In this document: one piece after another, positions 1 through 5,520 of the stretch
Position numbering within the stretch: position 1 is the first letter of the stretch
How the letters are laid out: every line of letters begins with the position of its first letter
Source of the DNA: Thermoproteota archaeon
Lineage (GTDB): Archaea > Korarchaeota > Korarchaeia > Korarchaeales > Korarchaeaceae
DNA length: 10,225 bases
Assembly: GCA_003661365.1 (NCBI GenBank)
Contig: QMVZ01000044.1
Location: forward strand, 1-10,225
Reading direction: 5' to 3'
Notes under the pieces: generated by a model
Told to the model about the DNA's origin: nothing
What the model saw: the letters and a program-made list of their open reading frames with translations, nothing else
Database searches by the model: none
Program-made: the position numbers and the translations under genes

Positions 1-10
1 CAAGTGAGTT

Positions 11-19
11 TCACCTTCC
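11..19 (-). promoter_or_regulatory. Shine-Dalgarno-like site for a gene running off the left edge
   Basis: On the minus strand this reads GGAAGGTGA, a good match to the archaeal ribosome-binding consensus (GGAGGTGA). Seven bases later a TTG sits exactly at the window edge (3..1). It lies about 65 bases downstream of the THEP1 stop on the same strand, so another gene of the same operon may begin here. Its coding sequence is outside the window, so its identity is unknown. The rest of 1-82 holds no convincing gene. Confidence 0.35.
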
Positions 20-82
20 AACAACCTTAGTTCATAGCATTTCTATAAAGATACCACCAAATCTGCATTTCAAACCACAACA

Positions 83-634
83 TCACAAAACTCCAGCTAT
101 GCCACATCCTTTTTCAAAGAGAATATCAAGAATCTCTTCAAATACGGTATCTCTGTTGCCTTTTGTGATCTCAAATAGCAGAATGTCCTCTCTGTTTAGG
201 ATTTCCTTAACAAAAGGATCCCTGAGGAACTTTCCAACCGTTGCTATAACTGGCTTCTCTGAGTCTAGGGCATCGATTACTGCTTGCTTGAATTCTTTTG
301 AAAAGAGCTCCATTTTCCCTATCTCATCTATGACTATGAGATCTGATTCGATAATGGCCCTTTTAATGGCTCCAACACCAACTCTTCTTAAATCTTCCAG
401 GTTTACACCGTATTTTGAGACCATAGGCCCCCTAATTCCAACCTTTGCTAAAATTCCCTCTTCTCCTGTAGCTATGTCTACAAGCTTGAACCCGATTCTC
501 CTTCCACCCACCCTAATTTCAGGAGTTGATAGCCCCCCAACCTTCATTCCCAATTCCTTAGCCCGTTCTATCAATTGTGAGACAAGTGTGGACTTTCCAA
601 CCCCTGGTTTACCTGTTATCATAACGTTCTTCAA
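83..634 (-). CDS. THEP1-type nucleoside-triphosphatase
   Basis: P-loop NTPase of the THEP1 family (archaeal/Thermotogales nucleotide phosphatases related to human NTPCR), expected to hydrolyse NTPs in the cytoplasm; the physiological role of the family is poorly known. Counting residues from the upstream GTG, Walker A is GKPGVGKS at 11-18 and Walker B is LIVIDEIGKME at 102-112. DEIGKME is a hallmark of the family, as is the GRRIGFKLVDIATGEEG segment near 47-63. Full length (183-186 aa) is normal. The frame opens at a GTG (643), but I prefer TTG at 634: AGGTG (645..641) then lies six bases upstream as a ribosome-binding site, the protein begins MKNVMITGKPG as homologues do, and a TATA box at 673-680 predicts transcription starting near 650. 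ATG at 624 is a third option. It is divergent from the gene at 691, and a further minus-strand gene may follow beyond the left edge. Confidence 0.9.
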   Translation of the reverse strand: MKNVMITGKPGVGKSTLVSQLIERAKELGMKVGGLSTPEIRVGGRRIGFKLVDIATGEEGILAKVGIRGPMVSKYGVNLEDLRRVGVGAIKRAIIESDLIVIDEIGKMELFSKEFKQAVIDALDSEKPVIATVGKFLRDPFVKEILNREDILLFEITKGNRDTVFEEILDILFEKGCGIAGVL

Positions 635-672
635 GGGAAACACCTAGGCCCGCTAATATTCACCGAATAACA

Positions 673-680
673 TTATATAA
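673..680 (-). promoter_or_regulatory. Palindromic TATA box between divergent genes
   Basis: TTATATAA lies in the 47-56 base gap between the NTPase and the divergent membrane protein. Its centre is about 26 bases upstream of 650 on the minus strand, leaving a short leader before the NTPase start at 634. Because the box is a perfect palindrome it could also serve the plus strand, but start would then be near 703, downstream of the ATG at 691. Confidence 0.45.
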
Positions 681-690
681 TCTAGTTTGG

Positions 691-1452
691 ATGAACTCAT
701 CGGTAGGGTATGGGAAATTGCTAACAGGTACGCGAGATAAGAAGGTAGCTCTCATAATGCTTGCACTTCTCATGGCAATCATGGGTGTATATTGGATCTT
801 ACGCTTTCTTGGAAATCCCGGCATTATAGAGTCAGTTAATTTTGTCAAGTACAGAGATCCTGAGATAAGAGCAAACATAACGGAAATAGGTTCTGGTTAC
901 TACGCTATAGTATCGAAGAAGGGAAAGGAAATCAGGCTCGGAATCCTTAACGAAAGCGTGCTAAACGAGCTAATATCTGCTGCGAACTCAGTTATAGAAG
1001 GAGCTGAATCAATTACCCTCGAAGAATTCAATTCCTTAAGAATCAACAAGAGTTTGAGCCTAAAACAGAGGGCAAAGGCCTACAGGGGTGCGAATTTAAC
1101 TTTATTCAGCGATTTCACGGTGGAAATGAATCTCTTTCCTGACTTAACTCTAATTCAAGTAAATGCCTCAAAGCAAGCTAGATACTTCAAATCCCATTCG
1201 CTGGATCTAAAAAACTTCTTCCAACATCTCTACAATTTGTCTGAATACTATACAATCAGAGCACTCAATCAAAGCTGGATAAAACTGCAGGAGAAGGGGA
1301 AACTCCCTTACAAGTATAAGATAGGCTCTATTTTCATTAATCAGAGCTCAGACAAGCCCATAGTCATAACGATGGTATGGAAAGGGTGCCCATGTCAGTT
1401 CAACCCGCCTGAAACTTTCCAATTTTCGTTGGAGGAATTGTTAGAAGGGTAA
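691..1452 (+). CDS. Membrane-anchored, sequon-rich extracytoplasmic protein of unknown function
   Basis: I do not recognise a family. The 253-residue frame has a short basic N-terminus (DKK at 16-18), one hydrophobic segment at about 19-41, then a long hydrophilic region without further membrane spans. This is a type II-like anchor with the bulk of the protein outside the cell. The outer part has eight N-x-S/T sequons (N62, N87, N119, N135, N158, N182, N193, N217), an unusually high density that fits archaeal surface N-glycosylation. A GCPC motif (C233, C235) near the C-terminus could form a disulfide or bind metal. The start is uncertain: ATG 691 has no clear ribosome-binding site, and if the TATA box at 673-680 drives this strand, TTG at 718 is the likelier start. 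The TAA is followed after 10 bases by a small zinc-ribbon gene, so the two are probably co-transcribed. Confidence 0.7.
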   Translation: MNSSVGYGKLLTGTRDKKVALIMLALLMAIMGVYWILRFLGNPGIIESVNFVKYRDPEIRANITEIGSGYYAIVSKKGKEIRLGILNESVLNELISAANSVIEGAESITLEEFNSLRINKSLSLKQRAKAYRGANLTLFSDFTVEMNLFPDLTLIQVNASKQARYFKSHSLDLKNFFQHLYNLSEYYTIRALNQSWIKLQEKGKLPYKYKIGSIFINQSSDKPIVITMVWKGCPCQFNPPETFQFSLEELLEG

Positions 1453-1462
1453 GTGGTAGATA

Positions 1463-1627
1463 TTGAAGAAAAAGAAAATCGAGATTTGTCCTGTGTGTGG
1501 TAGTTCAAGGATAAGAAAGCTTAGTAGATTCTCTGGGTGGCTTACTCCTGAGATCTGGGTTTGTCCAGACTGTGGATATAAAGGACCAGTTTATGCGGAA
1601 AAAGAGATCGAGTTAGAAGATAAATAA
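1463..1627 (+). CDS. Small zinc-ribbon protein (54 aa)
   Basis: Starting at TTG, the frame encodes a 54-residue protein with a basic N-terminus (MKKKKIEI) and two knuckles, CPVCG at residues 9-13 and CPDCG at 34-38, 21 residues apart. This is a classic four-cysteine zinc ribbon. The second knuckle continues YKGPVYAEKE, a pattern shared by small archaeal zinc ribbons that stand alone or act as adaptor or nucleic-acid-binding subunits. No other domain is present, so the function is unknown beyond zinc binding. It sits 10 bases after the stop of the preceding membrane protein and ends in TAA, 61 bases before the convergent PhoU-like gene. Supporting evidence for coding is the cysteine spacing, the even reading frame and the operon-like gap; against it are the TTG start and the weak ribosome-binding site (GGTAAGTGG). 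It is easily missed by gene callers because of its size. Confidence 0.75.
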   Translation: MKKKKIEICPVCGSSRIRKLSRFSGWLTPEIWVCPDCGYKGPVYAEKEIELEDK

Positions 1628-1640
1628 AAGTGAAGATGGC

Positions 1641-1650
1641 TGTTTTTAAG
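1641..1650 (+). terminator. T-rich terminator after the zinc-ribbon gene
   Basis: A run of five T (1643-1647) lies 16 bases after the zinc-ribbon stop, in the convergent gap. Archaeal transcription often ends at short T runs without a hairpin. On the minus strand the same gap reads ATTTTATT and CTTTTATTT, which could end the PhoU-like transcript. This is sequence resemblance only. Confidence 0.3.
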
Positions 1651-1688
1651 AGGATTTAATAAAATTAACTGAGCTGGAGGAAGGATCC

Positions 1689-2711
1689 TCATATTAGCTT
1701 CAAACCTTGCCCCCTTGGATCGCTTCCATAGCTTGGAACCAACAAATCCAAGATGTCCAGACATGAACGGGCTATCTCCCTCATTACAGATCCAAGATGC
1801 TGTAGAAACCTCGCCTCTTCTAAGGGTTTGGAGAAGGAACTTCTTTCCAACTCGGAAAGGAAAGACCTCATTTCAGAAGCGACCTGCCTAACATCTATGC
1901 TCATCCTCGGTCTCTGCTCCAAAAACGATATCATGCTCTCTTCTTGCAATTTCTCCAGCCTCTTAGCTGCTTCTAGGATCTCATACCCTTCATCTTCGAT
2001 TTTTGGAGCGCCGACATCCAGCCAGTTTGTCGAAATGTCAGCTGACTTATCTCCAATGCCTTCAATCAACATTCCAGCCACTCTGAAATCTAGCAAATCT
2101 ATGGGATGCAACCCGTATTGAACTGCGAACTCTGGCTCCTGCATCGCTTTTCTAACGCTCCTAACCAGTAAGAAGTAAGTCCTATCCATTTCATCGTCTC
2201 TAGCAATGACTAGCTGTGCCAACTTCTTGTCAGCACTTAAGATAGATTGGATTGAGTCATGTACCATTCCCTTTGAGAGCTTAAACATCCTTTCAAGCAG
2301 TTTTTTCGGATTTATCGCAGAGGGATTGAGTATGCACTGAAGAGATATCTCAGAGGAGCTTTCTTCGACTATTTCCAAACCAGGAAGCTTTTCAATTACT
2401 GATTTCAGGTCATTCCTCATCTTAGGGTCTATTCTTCCCTTGCTCTTCACCTTTATCAGATCAAACCCCCTGAGGTAGCTTCCCACAAGCTCTCCCAAGG
2501 ACCTTATTGGGTCACTAAAGTCAAGGACTATCGTCTGCTCTGGAGATAGCTTCTTTGCTGGTGGATATATTATCAAAGTGTTTGCTATTCCTTCAGCCAT
2601 GCTTACAGAGCTTCCCTTCTCCAAACCGACTTTGTCTGCCCAGCTTTTTGGCAGCGAAACTATAAACGAACCGCCACCTACTTGCTGAACCTTCCTGGAA
2701 ATCATGGCCAT
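1689..2711 (-). CDS. AbrB-PhoU fusion regulator (phosphate uptake regulator family)
   Basis: The 340-residue protein begins with a SpoVT/AbrB-type DNA-binding domain (residues about 3-50; RKVQQVGGGSFIVSLPKSW, then GLEKGSSVSM). A linker is followed by PhoU-like helical repeats (about 145-220 and 240-325), with acidic patterns such as RDDEMDR at 171-177 typical of PhoU metal-binding helices. AbrB-PhoU fusions are widespread in archaea and are annotated as phosphate uptake regulators; the DNA-binding part suggests direct transcriptional control, in contrast to bacterial PhoU. No phosphate transporter gene lies in this window, so the target is inferred. Two ATGs compete. ATG 2711 fits a leaderless transcript from the TATA box at 2733-2740. 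ATG 2705 has GAAAGG six bases upstream. Direct repeats in the promoter hint at autoregulation. It is convergent with the zinc ribbon and divergent from the ECF S component. Confidence 0.88.
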   Translation of the reverse strand: MAMISRKVQQVGGGSFIVSLPKSWADKVGLEKGSSVSMAEGIANTLIIYPPAKKLSPEQTIVLDFSDPIRSLGELVGSYLRGFDLIKVKSKGRIDPKMRNDLKSVIEKLPGLEIVEESSSEISLQCILNPSAINPKKLLERMFKLSKGMVHDSIQSILSADKKLAQLVIARDDEMDRTYFLLVRSVRKAMQEPEFAVQYGLHPIDLLDFRVAGMLIEGIGDKSADISTNWLDVGAPKIEDEGYEILEAAKRLEKLQEESMISFLEQRPRMSIDVRQVASEMRSFLSELERSSFSKPLEEARFLQHLGSVMREIARSCLDILDLLVPSYGSDPRGQGLKLI

Positions 2712-2717
2712 CCTTTC

Positions 2718-2747
2718 TATAGAGATTATGACTAATATATAGAGATT
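2718..2747 (-). promoter_or_regulatory. Promoter with two 20-bp-spaced direct repeats
   Basis: On the minus strand AATCTCTATA occurs twice, at 2747..2738 and 2727..2718, exactly 20 bases apart, or about two helical turns. The upstream copy runs into the TATA-like ATATATTA (2740..2733), whose centre is 26 bases before ATG 2711. The downstream copy lies between the TATA box and the start. This arrangement suits a repressor operator. The encoded protein has an AbrB-type DNA-binding domain and is an obvious candidate to bind. Confidence 0.45.
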
Positions 2748-2767
2748 TGGTGAATAAATAAATAAAG

Positions 2768-2775
2768 ATTATAAG
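2768..2775 (+). promoter_or_regulatory. TATA-like box for the ECF S component operon
   Basis: ATTATAAG lies after an AATA-repeat stretch (2753-2766). Its centre is about 26 bases before 2798, which gives a leader of roughly 10 bases before ATG 2808. A weak GGGA precedes the start. This would be the promoter for the S component and pantothenate kinase pair. Confidence 0.4.
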
Positions 2776-2807
2776 AGGACGCTCTCTATGGGGACGCGGG
2801 AATTTAT

Positions 2808-3530
2808 ATGAAGAACAGGATGTACGATGCGGCATACATTGCCGTAAACGCGACACTCTATGCTCTTGTTGGTTACCTAACCTATTTGGGTATATTCGCC
2901 CCAGCCATAGGAGTTGTGAGGTTCTGGCCGTCCGTAGCCATACCAGCGCTCTTTTCCTTTCTCTTTGGACCTCTCGTGGGTGGAGTGGGGGCAGCCATTG
3001 GCATATTCATCTCAGACATGTTAATCCATGGAAACGCTCTACTGAGCATTACTGTTGGAGTTCCAGCTAACTTCATAGCCTTCTACCTTCTTGGGCTTCT
3101 TTCTCGCATGGAAAGCAAAAAGAGCTTGTTCTACAGCACTTCGCTCCAACTTATACCTATATTAGGAACCATAGCCCTATACTACACCGAAAAGCTTGAC
3201 AGGATGATCGTAATAACCTTTATCTCGGTCTGCCTTTTCTCAGTGGTCCTCTCCTTTCTGCTTTCCCTGTTTAAGCCACGTTTCAGGAGCTTCTTTGCAG
3301 CCTCTTCTGCTGCACTAATAATAGGAAGTGCCATAATAGGCATCGGAGTATGGGCCTTCAGCCAGTTCTTCATCTTACCAACAGGAGAGAAGAGCCTTCC
3401 AGCTATAGCCGCCCTAATATGGTTCGTCTGGACTTATGCAACCGAGATACCGTTTCTTCTCTTCCTGACGCCTCCTTTAATAGCAGCGGTTGAAACAGCC
3501 CTTGGGAGAAAGGATTTATCTGGGAGATAG
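2808..3530 (+). CDS. ECF transporter S component, probably for pantothenate
   Basis: An integral membrane protein of 240 residues with six or seven hydrophobic helices (about 10-30, 42-66, 70-98, 112-126, 133-155, 163-187, 200-227). The N-terminal part (VRFWPSVAIPALFSFLFGP at 37-55, then a glycine-rich GGVGAAIG and SD) matches the style of energy-coupling-factor S components. Helix 1 contains AxxxA spacings (A8/A12, A15/A19), the motif that S components use to dock on EcfT. S components bind a vitamin or metal and need an EcfA/EcfA'/EcfT energising module; none is in this window, so it would be shared and encoded elsewhere. The substrate is inferred from the neighbour: a type II pantothenate kinase starts 14 bases downstream, so pantothenate is the likeliest cargo. 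Another vitamin or precursor is possible. The stop TAG and the next start suggest one transcript. Confidence 0.72.
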   Translation: MKNRMYDAAYIAVNATLYALVGYLTYLGIFAPAIGVVRFWPSVAIPALFSFLFGPLVGGVGAAIGIFISDMLIHGNALLSITVGVPANFIAFYLLGLLSRMESKKSLFYSTSLQLIPILGTIALYYTEKLDRMIVITFISVCLFSVVLSFLLSLFKPRFRSFFAASSAALIIGSAIIGIGVWAFSQFFILPTGEKSLPAIAALIWFVWTYATEIPFLLFLTPPLIAAVETALGRKDLSGR

Positions 3531-3544
3531 GGAAGTGCTGGGGA

Positions 3545-4396
3545 ATGATAATCATAGGGCTTGACATAGGGGGATCGATGACAAAATCAATTCTCATAGA
3601 AAACGGGGAGATAAGGGGATCCGTACAAGTAACGGCCAGCGGACCCCTGGTTTCAGCCGCCGGAGCTATAGGTAAAATAACAGAGGACCTTGGGGTAGAG
3701 CTTTCCTCAATAGATCTGATATCCTGCACTGGTGGAGGGTCTAGGGAGATAGGATCCTCCTTTTTGGGACTAAAGACCGTAAAAGTCGACGAAATAGAGG
3801 CAATAGGCCTTGGAGGCCTAGCCCTTTCAGGTTTAAGCGAAGCAGTGGTGTCAAGCATAGGTACGGGAACAGCCATAGTCTCAGTTAGAAAAGAGGGGAA
3901 TAACGTCACAACTAGACACCTGGGAGGGACAGGGGTTGGAGGGGGAACCCTCGTTGGCCTTTCAAAGCTCTTACTCAACAGGAGTTCAATAGAGGGATTC
4001 TTCGAACTTGCAAGGAAAGGAAACTTCAGAAACGTCGATCTCACAATAATGGACATAGTTGGGGGGCCTATTGGCAGATTACCTGCCGATACAACTGCTT
4101 CAAACTTCGGAAACGTGAGAGATGGAACTAGGCTCGAGGACATTGCTGCGGGCCTGTTGAACATGGTAGGCCAAGTGATAGGGACCGTCACCTACTTTGC
4201 GGCAAAAGCAGAGGGGCTTGAAAAGAAGATAGTCTTCATTGGAAGCCTTCCTACAATTAAGGAATTTTCAGAGATCCTCACTTCCACAGTAAGCTTGCTT
4301 GGAGGCAACGCCATAATACCAGAGATGGCTTCCTATGCTACTGCTTTGGGAGCCGCAATAAAAGCCAAGAAACAGATAAAATCCTTGTTTAAGTGA
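3545..4396 (+). CDS. coaW: Type II pantothenate kinase
   Basis: ATP-dependent phosphorylation of pantothenate, the first committed step from pantothenate to coenzyme A, in the cytoplasm. The 283-residue protein has the ASKHA fold and the signatures of the type II/eukaryotic PanK (Fumble) family. These are DIGGSMTK at 7-14 (phosphate-binding loop), VDEIEA at 81-86 with E83 matching the catalytic glutamate, SIGTGTA at 104-110, RHLGGTGVGGGTLVGL at 124-139 including the conserved arginine, LPADTTASNFG at 179-189, and FIGS at 231-234. All expected active-site residues that I can place are present, so it should be active. Length is close to the Staphylococcus enzyme. The start ATG has GGGGA just upstream; the gap to the S component is 14 bases. 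Type II PanK is uncommon in archaea, which generally make CoA through pantoate kinase, so this gene may come from transfer or mark a pantothenate-salvaging lineage. A BadF/hexokinase-like kinase is the alternative, but the ASNFG segment argues against it. Confidence 0.85.
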   Translation: MIIIGLDIGGSMTKSILIENGEIRGSVQVTASGPLVSAAGAIGKITEDLGVELSSIDLISCTGGGSREIGSSFLGLKTVKVDEIEAIGLGGLALSGLSEAVVSSIGTGTAIVSVRKEGNNVTTRHLGGTGVGGGTLVGLSKLLLNRSSIEGFFELARKGNFRNVDLTIMDIVGGPIGRLPADTTASNFGNVRDGTRLEDIAAGLLNMVGQVIGTVTYFAAKAEGLEKKIVFIGSLPTIKEFSEILTSTVSLLGGNAIIPEMASYATALGAAIKAKKQIKSLFK

Positions 4397-4404
4397 AAAT
4401 GAAA

Positions 4405-4414
4405 TAATTTTATT
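4405..4414 (+). promoter_or_regulatory. TATA-like box for the thioredoxin reductase gene
   Basis: TAATTTTATT starts nine bases after the kinase stop. Its core (4408-4414) is centred about 26 bases before 4437, giving a leader of about five bases before ATG 4442. The reductase may therefore be transcribed separately from the S component and kinase pair; no ribosome-binding site is visible at its start. Confidence 0.4.
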
Positions 4415-4441
4415 GGATCCAGCCATAAAGACCTTAGTAAA

Positions 4442-5431
4442 ATGAGAGACGTTATTGTGGTTGGAGCTGGGATAGCTGGACTATCAGCTGCCATCTATTG
4501 CAGTAGACAAAACCTAGACACGCTTGTAATAGGGAAAAACTTGGGAGGACAAGCTCTTCTTGCATCTGAAATCCAAAACTACCCAGGAGTGCCAAGCACT
4601 TCTGGTTTCGACCTAGTAAGGAAGATAGAGGCTCAAGCAAGGTCTTTCGGAGCTGAAATAACATTCGATGAGGTAGTTGCACTGAGAAAGGAGGGAGAGG
4701 GTTGTGTTTTGAAGACCTCTTCCGACAAGGAGCATTCATCCCTAGCGGTAATCTTGGCATTTGGCAAAACCCCGAGGGACCTCAGAGTCCCAGGAGAGGA
4801 TCGGCTGAAGGGAAAGGGAATCTCATACTGTACGATATGCGACGGACCCTTGTTTAAGGGCAGAACCACAGTTTTAGTAGGCATTGGTGAGCACGGAGTT
4901 GAATCGGCAGAGATGTTGTGCAAAATAGCTAGAAAGCTCTATTGGGTCTTCCCTTCCAAGACTCCTGGAGGAGACCCTTCGCTCTTCAAGAGCGTTGTCT
5001 CACGTTCAAACGTAGAAGTCTTCCCAAACTCAAAAGTCCTAGAAGTTAGAGGAGACAAAAGCTTTGAATCCCTTCTAATAGAGTTCAACGGGGAGGAGAG
5101 GGAGATAAAGGCCGATGGCTTGTTTGTTGAGATGGGATACGTAACGAAGACAGAGTTCCTAAGAGGAGTGGTGGAACTCAATGAGAGAGGTGAGATAAAA
5201 ATAGATAGAGCTTGTAGGACTTCTGCGAAGGGAATTTTTGCTGCCGGAGACGTCACAGACATGCCTTATAAACAAGCAATAATTGCTGCTTCGATGGGGG
5301 TAATAGCAGCCTTATCAGCTTACAATTACATCGCTAGGCTAAAGGGAAAGGGAGAAATGAGGGCTGACTGGCGCCACTTAAAAGTAGAAGAGGAGGAAGA
5401 AAAAGGCCCTCTCTTCTTCGCTCCCGTATGA
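4442..5431 (+). CDS. trxB: Thioredoxin reductase (FAD-dependent, CxxC type)
   Basis: A flavoprotein disulfide reductase of 329 residues that should pass electrons through FAD and a redox-active disulfide to thioredoxin-like partners in the cytoplasm. Visible parts in order are the FAD dinucleotide fold VVGAGIAGLSAA at 6-17, GGQ at 35-37 and NYPG at 46-49, the redox centre C130-T-I-C133 followed by DGP, a second dinucleotide fold VGIGEHGVESA at 146-156, and the C-terminal FAD motif FAAGDVTD at 266-273. The second fold lacks the usual GGGxSA form and the downstream HRRxxxR motif that binds the NADPH 2'-phosphate; the matching stretch reads YWVFPSKTPGG. The electron donor may therefore be NADH or something else, as reported for some archaeal enzymes such as that of Thermoplasma. 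A polar glutamate-rich tail (about 313-321) extends the C-terminus. No thioredoxin gene is adjacent. Confidence 0.88.
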   Translation: MRDVIVVGAGIAGLSAAIYCSRQNLDTLVIGKNLGGQALLASEIQNYPGVPSTSGFDLVRKIEAQARSFGAEITFDEVVALRKEGEGCVLKTSSDKEHSSLAVILAFGKTPRDLRVPGEDRLKGKGISYCTICDGPLFKGRTTVLVGIGEHGVESAEMLCKIARKLYWVFPSKTPGGDPSLFKSVVSRSNVEVFPNSKVLEVRGDKSFESLLIEFNGEEREIKADGLFVEMGYVTKTEFLRGVVELNERGEIKIDRACRTSAKGIFAAGDVTDMPYKQAIIAASMGVIAALSAYNYIARLKGKGEMRADWRHLKVEEEEEKGPLFFAPV

Positions 5432-5476
5432 GGAATTAATATAGGCAGAACAGATTTGTTTATGCCCAGAAACTTC

Positions 5477-5499
5477 ATTTTCAAACTGTGAAAATTTAA
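5477..5499 (+). promoter_or_regulatory. Promoter of the MFS gene with a 7-bp inverted repeat
   Basis: ATTTTCA (5477-5483) and TGAAAAT (5489-5495) form a perfect inverted repeat with a five-base spacer. The right arm runs into the TATA-like AAATTTAA (5492-5499), whose centre is about 26 bases before ATG 5521, consistent with a leaderless or very short leader transcript. A dyad covering the BRE/TATA is a typical archaeal repressor site, so the transporter may be induced when a dimeric regulator leaves. The regulator is not identified. Confidence 0.4.
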
Positions 5500-5520
5500 T
5501 GCCCTTTGGTGTGAAGTTCA

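Noticed and set aside
99..647. 182-codon plus-strand frame opposite the THEP1 gene
   Set aside because: The minus strand has Walker A and B motifs; the plus frame is low-complexity and motif-free.
3403..4191. 262-codon open frame on the minus strand opposite the S component end and pantothenate kinase
   Set aside because: Its translation is a serine/proline-rich string with no motif, and the plus strand encodes a kinase with all family signatures. It is a shadow of biased codon use.
4452..5262. Several minus-strand frames opposite thioredoxin reductase
   Set aside because: No domains are seen and the plus strand carries intact FAD and CxxC motifs.
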